Part shown: in pieces, positions 23,471-35,024 of the stretch
Layout of the letters: each line of letters starts with the position of its first letter
Position numbering within the stretch: position 1 is the stretch's first letter
Assembly: GCA_030770425.1 (NCBI GenBank)
Contig: JASJFT010000007.1
Location: forward strand, 314,245-378,244
Reading direction: 5' to 3'
Source: Darksidea phi
Lineage: Eukaryota; Ascomycota; Dothideomycetes; Pleosporales; Lentitheciaceae
DNA: 64,000 bases
Notes under the pieces: generated by a model
The model's input: the letters and a program-made list of their open reading frames with translations, nothing else
Database searches by the model: none
Told to the model about the DNA's origin: nothing
Translations under genes and position numbers: made by a program

Positions 23471-24984
23471 TGCTACGCTTCCCTCACCACCTTGATGTAG
23501 TGCACATAAAGCTTGTATCCCAGTTCAGGCGCCACATGCTGAATAAACTCCTTATGGTATGGCTTATATGGCGGGTGTCGTTGACCAATATGGTCAAGCC
23601 AAGTCAAATACGAACGCCGAGGAATCTCAAGGCTGCCTCCAACTTTCCCATTCAGGCGTGCTTTGTTGTCTGGGTGTAGAAAAAGGCTCAGAGCGAGGCA
23701 GTCAAAACTAGAGTTCCACCGGATGTTCACCAAGTTGTAGTTCCAGGGGCCAAGTCTGACCCGGCTGAAGATGCACTTATCGGCTATGGTAAATTTGTCG
23801 AGTTTGACTATGATTTGTGTGATATTGCTATCAGCGAACACTGAAGACCTTGTGGACGATTGTCGTCGGCGGATGAGTGCCTTCAAGGTTGCGGATCCGA
23901 ACTAGTTGGAAATCTTGCGGGTTCATAATCTCAACTTCACCTGACTAATTGCCTTATGCAGTTGAACGGTAACTGCGGCATGATAGTATAGAACATGCTA
24001 TCTGCCCATCCATATAGAGCGGTGGGATTGTTCTGTGCACCCGTGCGTAGAGTAGTGCCCTCGTTGCTGATCGAGGACCCCGCGCCCCGCAGAACTTGAC
24101 TGTTCTTGGGGAATTCGCTTCCGTTTTGTAGGCCCACACCGTTCGACCGCGCATTTAACGTGCTCATGCTTAGTCTTCTCCGGTCGCGTGGTTCTGCCAT
24201 CATCCCCTGAATCACGAGTGCGTTGCTCGTGCAATGTAATGTGCGTTTGGGCACGCTTGGAGAGATTCCTATCAACTATCATCACCGTACCCAGTTTCTT
24301 TCGTGGAATCATCACAGCATCGAATACGTTAGCCTCTTTCTTCTTGAAATTATTCTGGTGGTCGCTTCCAGCAAATTCATTCTTGACCTCGTCGCTCTGC
24401 TCGAGCATAAAGAAGGTTGGCATGGGCACATCTTGATTGCTTCTTACATTAGGAATTGCTGCAAACTGATTATGGAGCTTCAAAGTCTCTGGGTGCGCGA
24501 CTAGGAGATCTCAAGCGCTGGACAGCCCAGTCAATCGTTCCCTGCGACTTAGTGTTCATTTTGCGGGTGTATTGTAGATTCTGGTGTAGGTCGGTCAGTC
24601 TTGTGCTGACAAGACCTTGCGGACACGCTTCTCCGCTTCTTTAATTTCCTGTATACTCGCTATGTCGCTCGTAGTCGTAGGTGTAGCTACGGAGGTGGCG
24701 AACTTCAATTGCTTTGATTGCCGAGGGCCGGAGGACTAATCGCCTCGGAATAGCCGCTTGTTGGAGACGATATCTTCCAAGGTTGTCATTAAATCACCCA
24801 TTATGGCTGAGGCAATTGGTGGTACCGATGAAGAGAGCGGACGAAGATTGAGGTCGAGGGTGGAAGTGTAGACATTACGAGGTGCTAATGCATGTGCATG
24901 TCCTAGCTCAATCGCGCAGGAATCATTTGATTGAATATTGATAGCATCAACACTACAGACCATATCTTCTGTCACCCAATGCAC
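23471..24984 (-). pseudogene. Decayed third member of the local family
   Basis: Fragments in several minus-strand frames follow the same order as proteins A and B. From 24984 the text reads to a TAG near 24738, continues in frame through SDIASIQEIKEAEKRVRKVL (compare GTLTIKELRERIKELL in A) to a TGA, then changes frame. KLHNQFAAI and MPTFFMLEQ correspond to RLHNEYVNG and HLPAFPEL in B. The last piece (23473-23886) has RRSYLTWLDHIGQRHPP, comparable to RNAYLHWLEYRGNPFP in B. Several stops and frame changes make a functional product unlikely. The assignment rests on motif order by eye and is moderate. Confidence 0.45.
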
Positions 24985-25334
24985 TGTAAGTCACTAGTAA
25001 CGAGACCGCTACAGCTATCTAGGATGAAGTCACAGGTACATTGTTTTTACGTTAGGTAGGTATGAACTGAACAGCCACTTGTGGGTAAATATTGTAAATG
25101 GGTTAAACGCTATACATATTTGATAATGGTAGCATTGCGATCTGACTAAGATGTGTGAAATGCCAAGAGAGAACCTCTCCTGAGAGAGATGCATGCCATT
25201 GAGACTTCCAATACTCAGAAGGATCCGACGCGTCTGAACTCTTGCCGCTGGTTCGCAAGGCCCATGGAGCAATCAAAGCTCATCTTTCCAATAAAATCTA
25301 TGCGATCTCAGCAGTTACATTGTACTCAGGTGCC

Positions 25335-26024
25335 TCACGCTTGGCCCGACTTAGAAGCCGTCGGCAGAGCAAAGCACCAGGGACCGTCCCGCTGTTTCGC
25401 CTTACCGGACTTCTCTCTGTAGGCAACAACCGGGTCCTGCGCATCGACAGTCACACCGTCGACCATACCGGTCTTCGGATCAATAAAAGCAGGGATGTCC
25501 TGGCCGTCCACAAATTTCAGCCGGGCAAGCTTGTTGTGCAGGGGCAGTATGACCGGGTGTGCAACCAGGAAGTTACCAATCTCGCCGAGAGCAAAAATCC
25601 ACTGCTCCTGCTCGAGCGACTGAGCTTCGGTCCAGCAAAACAGGATGTGCTGGTAATTGTCGTTCTCTTTATCGCCCAGGAGCTCCTTGGTGCGAGCTGA
25701 AAGGCGGTAATAAACGGGGAGGCGGCGCCGGCGGTCGCGCTGTGACGGGAGGGAGGAGTCAATGGCAGGGATGACTAGATCGTTCTGCGTCTCTAGCGCC
25801 GGGAGTAGTCATCGCTCCTCTAGTAATTGCTGAAGGGTCTCGGCGAGGTTGGCTAGCTCCGTTACACTGAGCTCTCACGACTTCTTGGGCTTCTTGAACA
25901 TCTTGGCTTCCTCGTTCTCGTCCCAGCCGTAGCCGCCTTTATCTGGAGTGTTAGGGCTAGCCTTGGCAATCGGTGAGTTGTCCTTGATGGGGTGTGACGG
26001 CTTGGTCGGAGTCTTTAGCAACAT
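25335..26024 (-). pseudogene. Unidentified gene with two in-frame TGA codons
   Basis: One minus-strand reading frame is coherent for 230 codons from the ATG at 26024 to the stop at 25335, apart from TGA codons at 25877-25875 and 25811-25809. The text after the stops is clearly protein-like: RLSARTKELLGDKENDNYQ, HILFCWTEAQSLEQEQWIFA, LARLKFVDGQDIPAFIDPKT. Both TGAs sit where CGA (Arg) would be one C-to-T change away. The family is not recognised. Alternatives are a short 49-residue gene ending at the first TGA (MFKKPKKS) followed by unrelated remains, or an unseen intron covering both stops. Confidence 0.5.
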
Positions 26025-28244
26025 ATTGGAGATGTCTGGGTGGATTCAAGTCCGGATGGATTCAAAAAACGAGTGGTTCGAAACTGGGTGTTAAACTGAG
26101 ATGAATTAGTAGATGACGTATAACGTAGAGAGGCTCTGTCTTTTTCTAAACTTACTAGCGGAGGTATTGAGCTAAATCAATTTTGCAATGTCGAGCATTA
26201 GCAAGTTTGGAGGATAGTAGGGGTTTATATAGTGTTGTTAAATCAGCACAACATGTAGGAGTGAAGTTGCCTTCATTAAATCCCTAAAAACTACTACATA
26301 GTTATTGTACACGTAAGATATCGAAGCTTTGTCGCTAGATAGCATCCGCCTGTATAGACGCCATAATGCTAAAGGGCCGCTTTCCAGGAATATCATTCAT
26401 CGAACAACAACCTGTATTTGCTGCAATAGTTTATATCTTGGAATCTACTGGTGCAGCAATCTTCTTTGATTTCCAGGCAGCGTAGCAGCTCTCTTTCCAT
26501 GTCGCAGATTATGTTTCCCCGAAAATGACTGGCAGTCGCAGTAGTAACAAAAAAGAGCTCGAGGGTATATGCCTGCACCTTGACGCTGTTTATACACAAT
26601 TTATACCTTGCTTTATTAACGTGTCTTATCTTGTGAAAGATTTTTCTTCTTGGGGAAAAGCGCATTGCGCAATTATGCTATTGTAGGGTGGGCGCACTCT
26701 AATGATAACCTGTATATATCTGAAGACCAGCATTGTAATGGCTGAAAGATATTGACTAATTTCCGGAGTAGCTGTACACAATGACACGATATAATCATCC
26801 ATGGACCTACACTAACTACATAACGAGGAACGTCAGAAGGCTATACTTCAAAAACTTAGGAAAACCTTAAAGAAGCCAGTAAGTTTCTTTCATCCTAGCT
26901 TCACTGTACCTATCCCGATTCGTTCTCACACCATAGACGCAATGCTATTCCATTTTAGAACGCGGCTATTCCTTTTTAGAAAAACATGCTGGCTTCTCGT
27001 CTGCTCTCGCTCCATAGATTCACGACAAAGAAGCATATAAAACATTCTACATCTCACTTCCTTCTTCCCTCCCCACTCCAGTGCAGCACCGTCCTCCGAA
27101 AAATCACACATGATTCTTTGCATGTCCGCTTCCTCAGCGAATCCAAAAATACTCTAGAGCAAGCTCATGGCTGCAAAAACCCACTGGTATACCCATCATG
27201 GCGCCCCTTTGAGATCTCCACAATGGCAACCAGTGCGAAACACGCTCCCCTAAAAGAAAATGTCCAAACCATCGAAACCTAAAACCCAAATATCCTCTCC
27301 AAGATTATGTGCCCACCGTTCCCAAAAGCCACCAGATGAGGTTTAGCAGCGAGGCCAGGTATATAAACCGTCTCCCCAGTCCTACGGTATCCTTCCTCAC
27401 AGCCAAAAAACCTCTTTTAAAAGGCTGAATATACGACCAACGGGTGCGAGGTCCTCTGGATGTGGTTGTCGTCTTAAAGAATAAACGGGTTGCATGGGGC
27501 TTCTCTACGGTCACTGAAGCTTCATCATGTCCTACATATGTAGTTTAAAGTTTCTAAAATATATGCATATGTGTGATGCAAGCGGAGACGTTGTCAAAAA
27601 TGAGTTTTCCAAAAAACCAACGAAAAAGGGCGGTGTGCGTCGCGCGTGTCGATCTGGAGAACACATGCTGGGAATGTTCACCGTAGTTGATATGTCTCAA
27701 AATAAGCCATAATAACATAACAGCATGCAAACGAAGACTGAGGCTCAGATGAGAACGCATATAAACCGCCCTCGATACTCTCTTTTCTCGCTTGCGTACC
27801 ACACAACCTTTGCACTCGACTAAAATCTAGTCCCGTCAACTTAAATGGGGCGCGGACTGTCTTCTTCCTAAATGTCGATGAGAAAATTCAATGCTTGTGC
27901 CGTGTCTTGGTGGCTCGGTGTAGGCCATTTTGAGCGACTATAAAACGAGGGATTCCGGTTCTTTATGCGCGGCGCGAGCACTGGGTGCGCTTGGATGCAG
28001 ACAGTAAGAGTGTGATAATTTTTGAAGGATAGGGGCTATGGCTGCTTAGGCTGAGTTGGCGGTGATTACAAGGGTGATGGTGCCGCTTAAAACCTTGCGT
28101 TTGTGATGGTTATCACGACAACCCGCAGAGAAAAGGCGGAAACGATCCGGAACACACCAAGAAAACATGATAGCTAATACTGAATTCTAGTCTCTTAGTT
28201 AATGCTTGTATGTTAGATGTTTCTATTCCGCTCACAGGCCTAGA
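26025..28244. other. Long intergenic stretch, AT-leaning
   Basis: No convincing gene. Short frames occur at 26393-26665 (-), 26986-27282 (+, starts with ATG, basic N terminus) and 27527-27712 (+), none with motifs or splice support. The frame at 26986 could be a small mitochondrial-type protein, but nothing confirms it. Confidence 0.4.
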
Positions 28245-29612
28245 TTATATAGCAATGCGAAACCGGCCTACCCTCCTCCACCTCCCCCACGCCATCAACA
28301 CCCCACCCACAACCATCAACCCTCCCCAAGCCGTAAGCGTAACCTTGAAACCCCCAACAAGCTCCACAAACATACCTGCCAGAAAGACGCCCGCACCCGC
28401 ACAAAGCCCCGTCACCACGGACACAATCTGGAAGTTCCGAATCATATTCGGATGATACGACATCTCGCTGACATGAAATAGAGTGATGACCTTGATGTGT
28501 AGCGTGAGGATAGACCCCAACATGAGTCCGTACAGGCTGCCCCAAATGAGTGCAATGTAGTAGTAAGGGGCCCAGACTGGACTGAGAGTGCAGCATCCGG
28601 CTACGATAGAGGAGCCGATGAAGATATTGAGCGGACCTAGTTTTCTGCGTGCAAAGGTGCTACCGGAGTACATGGATGAAGCGACCCCGGCGCCGAAAGT
28701 ACTAAACAGAACGTATGCACCGAACTCGGGGAATTGGTTGGACGGTGGACTGCTGATGAGGACGACGGCGAGGATTGGCCAGACGAAGAAGCTAAAGAAG
28801 ACTATGAGATAGCCAACGTGAAAAATTGTATCGCCGGGTTTGTGGGAGACATTTTCCAGTTGCTCCGCTGCAAAAAGCTTTGGGCATAACTTCGATTGCC
28901 GGAGAAAGATGGCGCTGATGACGAATGTTCCAAAAGAGAGACCGAAATTCGCCATTTCCAACTCCTTGTAATGACCATTGCGAAGGCCCACCCACGCCAG
29001 TGCCGTGTAACAGGCTGCTCCAATCATAGCAGCAACTCCACTTTGCATCGATACTAGCGGGAAGTTATTTCTATAGTGTGATGCAAGGCATAGCAAGGCC
29101 ACGGCTCTAAGAACGCCCAGCATCAAGCCCATGAAGATGCCTCGGACGATCAATAGCAGCCACCACTCGTTGAATCGAGGTGAGATAGCGAAACAAACGG
29201 CGACCAAAGTGCCAGAAATTGATGTAGACCAGAGAGCGTTCCATCGATAGAGCAGTGGAGCAAGAGAGCTTACGGAGAAGATGCACGCAATCTGGCAGGC
29301 GGGGATAGTAGCGAGATAGTAGAATGGTGCTGTCGGAAACCTCGAGTTGTAGTAATACTCCAGGTACGGGCCGAAGGAAAGCGGAATTCCATATACATTG
29401 AATACGATAAGAGCGTGACCGTAGTACGCAAGCATTCGGTGTCTCCCTTGGTGCTTGTCCTTATCCTTTGGCAGTGCTGTTGAACGGATCGTGTTCACTC
29501 GACTGAGGTCTGTTTCCACCGTGCGCGGTTGGTCAGAACTAACGCGTGGAGTGTTATGTGTGGTTTCATGCGAAGACTCATGTAAGGCGTGGTGCGACTG
29601 GCGGCGCTGCAT
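28245..29612 (-). CDS. MFS transporter, monocarboxylate-transporter-like
   Basis: A single-exon frame of 455 residues starts at the ATG at 29612. After a polar N-terminal tail of ~60 residues there are about 11-12 hydrophobic segments in the two-halves layout of the major facilitator superfamily. The first contains YGHALIVFNVYGIPLSFGPY. RGIFMGLMLGVLRAVALLCL lies in the first half, and FGAYVLFSTFGAGVASSMYS with an ARRKLGP loop in the second. The overall pattern, with a short central loop and GxxxGP in the first helix, resembles fungal monocarboxylate permease-like members. It should lie in the plasma or vacuolar membrane. The substrate is unknown. The C terminus ends soon after the last helix in basic residues. 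Confidence 0.85.
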   Translation of the reverse strand: MQRRQSHHALHESSHETTHNTPRVSSDQPRTVETDLSRVNTIRSTALPKDKDKHQGRHRMLAYYGHALIVFNVYGIPLSFGPYLEYYYNSRFPTAPFYYLATIPACQIACIFSVSSLAPLLYRWNALWSTSISGTLVAVCFAISPRFNEWWLLLIVRGIFMGLMLGVLRAVALLCLASHYRNNFPLVSMQSGVAAMIGAACYTALAWVGLRNGHYKELEMANFGLSFGTFVISAIFLRQSKLCPKLFAAEQLENVSHKPGDTIFHVGYLIVFFSFFVWPILAVVLISSPPSNQFPEFGAYVLFSTFGAGVASSMYSGSTFARRKLGPLNIFIGSSIVAGCCTLSPVWAPYYYIALIWGSLYGLMLGSILTLHIKVITLFHVSEMSYHPNMIRNFQIVSVVTGLCAGAGVFLAGMFVELVGGFKVTLTAWGGLMVVGGVLMAWGRWRRVGRFRIAI

Positions 29613-30340
29613 CGTAGACGCTGTTACGAGTCGTACGGGATAACCGGCAATGACGAGTCGACGTTGTATTCAAGCCAGGCTGCGAGGGTGGACGCTGAGC
29701 GATGAAGGTATATAGTAGTGTCGAAGACGATGGTAATGTTGAAGACATGATGAAGCTCAGAAGTTTATGGGTTAAGAGGCCGGCAAACGGTGACGTTAGG
29801 AGTACTTGAATGGCCCCCTATGTGACGGCTCTTGTCCTTTGAATGCTACGAAAACAGCAAGTCGGCGGCGTGAACGTAGAACTTGTATGTACTTTGGCGA
29901 GTGTTCTGTCAATCGTGCGTCATGCGTCATGCGTCATGCGTCATGTAAGTGTGAATGACTACAGGTCGAGCAAGGGGCACCAAGTGACAGATTTTTGAAA
30001 GGTGCACACTCTCAGGGTAATTGAAGAAAAAGCTGACAATCTGCCAGAAATAAGGCACGAAGTACGACACACCTCGGGCACCCAGCTTGCAAGAGGAAAG
30101 AACACTCGATATGAAGGCATGCAAAGACTAGAAGCAGGAGTTTCGAAAGACGTGACCCTGCGCGCCCACACTAGGACTATCGACCTTCCAATCCACCCGC
30201 TACTATAGCCTTCTCGAGATACTTCAAGGATATCAGACCATACACATCGTCATGCAAGAAAGAAAATCGCCCCTTAACGCCAAGATCCAACCTTCAAAAC
30301 ATAGTATGGAAGAACTTCTCAACAAATCGATGGAGCCAAC
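29613..30340. other. Intergenic with a small tandem repeat
   Basis: Contains the promoter of the MFS gene and the 3' side of the SH3 gene. The only structured element is four tandem copies of the heptamer GCGTCAT at 29917-29944. Confidence 0.5.
29917..29944. repeat. Heptamer tandem repeat, 4 copies
   Basis: GCGTCAT is repeated four times without error, about 305 bp upstream of the MFS transporter start. It could be a simple microsatellite. TGCGTCA resembles a bZIP-type binding core, but a regulatory role is only conjecture. Confidence 0.7.
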
Positions 30341-31077
30341 TTAGAAAATGCCATTCACAATCTTGCTGCCAATGGTAGCACCCGCACCAAACACGGCAGC
30401 GTTACCCAGCTTCTTTCCAAACTTCTTGCCACCCTCCTCAAACTTGCCTGGTTGTTGGGGCTCGTTGCTTGCACCGTTTGAAACGTCCATGGGCGCATTC
30501 CCGTAATTGCTCATCGGCGCCGGTGAAGCGGCCGGCACAATGGACTTCTCCTCGCGACGGACATAGCTGGCCGGGAAGATGCCCTCCTGGCCGGTGCGCT
30601 CGTTGCGTCCCTTCCACCACTCGTTGTTCATGTATTCCGTAACGACAACCTTGTCGTTGGGCAGGAGTGCAAGATCGCCGGCATCTTGGGCATTATATTG
30701 GTACATGGCGGTGGCGTGGCAGAGCGCGGGCGGCCCAGCGGGCGCAGCAGGCGGCATGGAGTAGGCGGGTGGGGGCGGGTTCACGTTGTCGGAGTAGTAT
30801 CCTACGTTGCTAGACTTCTTCTCAGGCTCGGGCGACTTTACACTGAGACTGGACATTTGCTGCGTCGGGACGGAGGGGAGGGCGCGGGAGTTGGCGTTGG
30901 CGGGGAGCTGGTTGATGATGGTGTCGTACTGTTGCTGCGTGATGACATTGGAGTCGACGAGAAATTCGAGCTCCTACAATTTGTTAGAGAGGCGCGCACC
31001 TTGTCGAGCGATTGACTTACAGTCTTGACCGTCCTCAGGGACCTGTTGGTCATGGCTGCATTGAAGCCGTCGGCCAT
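30341..31077 (-). CDS. SH3-domain protein of the Lsb1/Pin3 type
   Basis: Exon 1 runs 31077-31021 (19 codons). An intron of 47 bp (31020-30974, GTAAGT..TTGTAG) joins in phase to exon 2 (30973-30341), giving 229 residues. The N terminus (MTNRSLRTVKTELEFLVDSN, then VITQQQYDTIINQLPA) matches yeast Lsb1 and Pin3, which start with an equivalent helix pair. An SH3 domain lies at ~103-158 (TAMYQYNAQDAGDLALL..EWWKGR..GIFPASYV), with the ALYDY-type start and the closing FPxxYV. In yeast these proteins bind Las17/WASP and modulate actin patches and prion formation. Here a cytoplasmic, actin-related role is inferred from the family. The C terminus is Gly-rich and hydrophobic (NAAVFGAGATIGSKIVNGIF), as in other fungal members. 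Confidence 0.9.
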
Positions 31078-32719
31078 GATGGTGTTGCTTGAGGGGTATA
31101 AGGGTTGGGTTGCGTAGGGCGTGGACCGAGCAGTCGACTGCGGCAACAATTGACAGGCGATGTGCGATGCTGCGGAAGCGACTAAAGATATGGTGCAACG
31201 GCGATGGGCGAGCGGGTGGAGTCCGAGATGATTGCTATTGACACAGTTCGATCCTTCAGTTCGCCGCAGGTGTCGCAGGAACAAGCAGGGGCTAGGCTGT
31301 GCTGCGCTAAGCCGGTTCGGCACGGTTGAGGCTGTGCATGGACACCACCATCCACGCGCTCGCCAAAAAACGCGCATACCAAACCACCAAATCGCCAAAG
31401 ATCCCTACCATCAAATATTACAGAGCTGCGCGCTTATATCTTTCGGCACGTTCTCGGAGGGCCACATATCCCGCAAGTCGGCAGAAACGAGCTCCAAGCC
31501 CGAAGGCGCGTCTTCGGGTGCAAAGATGGCGGTGATATCGACCCCTGGGGATTCGCCATATTCGACGTCTGTAAAATAGTGCGTGAAGAAGCACTATCCG
31601 CAGGCTGGGTAGGCACGGTGAAGCACTTCCAGTCCACAGTAGCCCTCAGGAAAGTGCTTGTCCCAATTCCCTCGCCAACATTGCCTGGCTCACCAAAATC
31701 CGTCTTGAAGGCTCCATTACCAGCTACTTCTACCTCCTTGACACATAAATCTATTCCTGCATTGTACTATACCCGCCAAATGGTTCAAGCGGTCATCTTT
31801 TTCTATCCATCCCTACCTCCCAAGAATTCATCTTGCATTTCAATAACCCTATGGGCATAGGGACGAGAATCCGTGGTACGATCTATACTATCCTCTATGG
31901 GATATGCCGCGGAAGAATCCTCCGCCATTCTATCCGCGTCACAAAGTAGCAGCTATATGAAAGGATTATGCTCACTTGAAGGGACTGTGATATACCCATC
32001 TGCAGACGGTCGGAGAGATGTGCAGGGGAAGAAAGTACCTTGAAGAGCTGCAAGGGCGTGCTGATCAATTAAATTAATGCAAACCCACATCTTCTATGCA
32101 CACCAAACATCGTGACAATTCTGTCTTTAACCTCATCCGGATACCACCCGCGGTTCTTACATTCCACTCGCGCGCCCGTCGTCAACTTCTGTGATCTGTG
32201 CACTGGCAGTCCGCAAGCAAAAATAGTCCATCTAAAAGCTCCAGTCATTACCCAGACACTTGGAAACGCTGTCCCGCTACCGCAAGAACTCAGTATTCCA
32301 TATCGGTGAACTTGGGCACGAACATGAGCGAAAGTAAGAATATTCGGGTGCTACTTACAACCAACAGCCCGTAAAAAGGCAACCCCCTCATTCGGTGCGA
32401 TCGAGCGAGAATAGATAAGCGACACTCGAATCGAAAAGACCCAACACAACAATGCAACAACATCCACACATCACAACACACTCATCGTCCAACCAAAACC
32501 GTCCAACCAACATGCACTAACCCAACCACCAGCCTACCACTTCCCCTTCAGTTCAAAGGACGCATCATACCACCCCGTTGTGCACAATGGCTCCATCTCC
32601 GCCCCAACATCAGAACTCCACTTCCCGTCCCCACTGACTTTCTCTAAAATGCCATTATCCTGTAGTCTCTCACAGCTAATTTCACACCGACAGCTCGGTG
32701 GATAGTGTTCCTCCGGTCT
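31078..32719. other. Intergenic, nothing recognised
   Basis: Upstream of the SH3 gene and downstream of a pseudogene. Frames such as 30838-31398 (-) are artefacts of reading through the SH3 gene's exon 1. No other supported feature is present. Confidence 0.45.
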
Positions 32720-33600
32720 CTACTCCTTCCCTTGCTTAACAGCTTCCTCCTCTCTAATATTCTCATTTCGCTTGGACCTAGAGACCTGGACATCACTAGG
32801 GAGGGTGGCGGAGGGAATGCGCTGGATATACTTGTGATGCCAGGCATATATGTAAGGATCTAGTCGAGAATCAACCTCGATGTGCACAGATTCCGGCTAG
32901 TCCGTGCTTCCACCCCCAACTGATCCGGCGTGTTCCACTCTGTACAATAGAAGTTGTACCACGGATGCGCGCTCTTGTACAAGGATCCAAAATGGATCTT
33001 GAGTTCTTACGTGTGCTTGAAGAACGTAGCAGCGCCACTCGTACTGGGGTGTGCAATCCCGTTCATGTTATCATCGAACGGGGGCACCTTGACACCGAAA
33101 AGAGCTAAGTAGTCTTCGCTCGCCAGATTAGGGCATACCCTCTCTAGGCCATGGAGCGGTACGGCAGGGTGTAGCCTCATGACATGCGGGAGGGTAATTG
33201 TTTGGGCGGCCACGGAGAGGAAGTCGGGTGTAATGTCGAAGCCTCCTCTGTGCGCTAGGCAGCTGATGTGCAACACAAAAAAATTCCCAGGGGTCGTGGA
33301 ATAGTTTCTGGGATCGTAGCCATCCTTGACGGAGTTGGCGTTTTAGCTCTGCGCGGAAAGGCGGCGGTAGGGCGGTAAGGTCGATGGGCGAAGTGTAACG
33401 GGGGAGGTTGGCATCGCGATTGTTTGGGACTATTTCTTCGCCTTGGAGGGTAAGGACTGAGTCTTCGAGGATGTGATTATTTTCATGGCGAGCTCGGTAG
33501 AGAGGGAGAGGATAGACGGGAGGGGAGAGGACCGGAATGGGGACATGTCTGCGATAGCTGGAATGGACGGTGTGCTCGACTGGACCCACGTAGAAAATCC
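32720..33600 (-). pseudogene. Unidentified gene with frameshifts and a stop
   Basis: A coherent protein can be followed on the minus strand only by changing frame. It starts with RYTSPIDLTALPPPFRAELK, needs a one-base shift at about 33290 to continue into FFVLHISCLAHRGGFDITPD, and hits an in-frame TAA at 33009-33007. It continues in frame (ELKIHFGSLYKSAHPWYNFY), shifts again near 32900, and ends in SVHIEVDSRLDPYIYAWHHK up to the stop at 32720. The text is rich in aromatic and conserved-looking residues, so this was a real gene. I do not recognise the family. The three lesions could be sequencing errors, but their number favours a pseudogene. Confidence 0.5.
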
Positions 33601-33921
33601 GGTAGTGTCGTGTCTATGCTTATCGGAGGAGAGCACAAGTGGGGCTCCGGTAGATAGGTTATCTTGCTCGAGACGAGAGGACTTCTTAGACCTATGATAG
33701 GAATGAGTCAGGAGCTATTTGGGGTACGTATATATGTTTGTAGTGATAGTATCTATTCTTCGACTTGAAGTTACGGATGAACCATTGTAACGTATCCTTC
33801 GGTTGGTGTTCTATTGCCGGTTGTGGCTCACTTACATAGCGTGGTTGAGCCTTGGGCAATACCGCCGACCTTGCCATCACTATAGAAGTCCTGTAGTCGA
33901 TTCGTATGCGAGAGATCGCAT

Positions 33922-34707
33922 TCAGGTTCTTCGCTTCGACGGACCCGGTGACCATGGTGCTGGCTGCCACTCGTCGCCCGGATTGCCCTTCGCAGCCTGC
34001 TTCCACGGCGAGTCCTTGGGCTCTATTCGCATGGGTTTCCTCGTCTTGAATGACGGGGCATCATCGGTTTGCGCCGCCTCTTCAGTACCTTCTCCTACTG
34101 TATGCGGCGGTGCTGCTTCATCTCTAATCTCCTCTTCCACATTCATCTGCCTGACGCCTGCATTTGGATCCCTTGACTGTAACACCTGCACTGGTTGTTG
34201 CTTGTCTGGCGCATCGAGTACGGAGGGCTTCGCTGCCCATCGAGCGTCTGCCTGCGCTGCGAGCGTTTTCATTCGGGCTTGACGGTAGACTTCGGCTTGC
34301 TGATCAGCGATGGTGGGTGCTTCGTAGCGTGTGTGACGGAGCCATTGCATCCAAACCGCTGACGAAGGTCAGTGGTGTGCTCTAAAAGATGGACAGGAAG
34401 GTACGGACGAGGCACATTGACATCGCCGTGGTGGACCCATTGACCATAGTTCACAATTCTCCTCACTCGACCCGCATTGATGGCGTCTTTGAATTCCCAG
34501 TACGTGTTTCCTTCCAGGTCAAAACCTGTAGCCGTTAATCTGCGAACCTAGTGCTTGTAGAGCCTGCGAAAGACTGGCTCTAGAAAAGCTCCAGTCTTGG
34601 GTATGCGCAGCGGTTGACATACCTACTAACCACCGCTTCCGCCAGGGCAGCTGCATCATCTTCCATTTGTACCATAATCTCCGTATTGGGCCGGGGGGCC
34701 TCGCCAT
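33922..34707 (-). CDS. Complex I NDUFA12/NDUFAF2-family protein
   Basis: Three exons, 34707-34623, 34525-34409 and 34358-33922, join in phase across introns of 97 and 50 bp (the second with a CACTGAC branch site) to give 212 residues. The start MARPPGPIRRLWYKWKMMQL and the core FDLEGNTYWEFKD, RRIVNYGQWVHHGDVNVP and WMQWLRHTRYEAPT are the hallmarks of the B17.2/mimitin family, whose members are either a subunit (NDUFA12) or an assembly factor (NDUFAF2, N7BML in fungi) of mitochondrial complex I. The sequence looks closer to the assembly factor. The longer hydrophilic C terminus, ending in SPGPSKRRT, is typical of fungal members. Location should be the mitochondrial inner membrane/matrix face. 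Its start is 317 bp from that of the divergent calponin-type gene, so they probably share a promoter region. Confidence 0.85.
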
Positions 34708-35024
34708 GGTGTGGATTGAGATTGATGATTGAGAAATGCGCGAGGCGACTGGACGCGCGCTCCAGTGACGACACCAGAAGGTGGCTGGGGCGCGAGCCAC
34801 AATTCCATTCCCCGGCAGCCCCCACCACATCAGTCTCCTACGCTGGCATGCGCATGCTCCACCACAACTCGAACCCTTTCACTGTATACAGTCGCCACAG
34901 TGTACGCAGTCCTATTTCTTTATCTCACCGCCACCTCTTTAACCACATCAATTGCCTGAAGCGCCGCCTGCTCCGCCTGCTCCGAGCCCAGCCCACAAGC
35001 CGCTGAACGGAAAACAGCACAACC
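34708..35024. promoter_or_regulatory. Shared divergent promoter region
   Basis: The 317 bp between two divergent ATGs (complex I-family protein at 34707 on minus, calponin-type protein at 35025 on plus) must hold both promoters. No specific binding site is claimed. Confidence 0.5.
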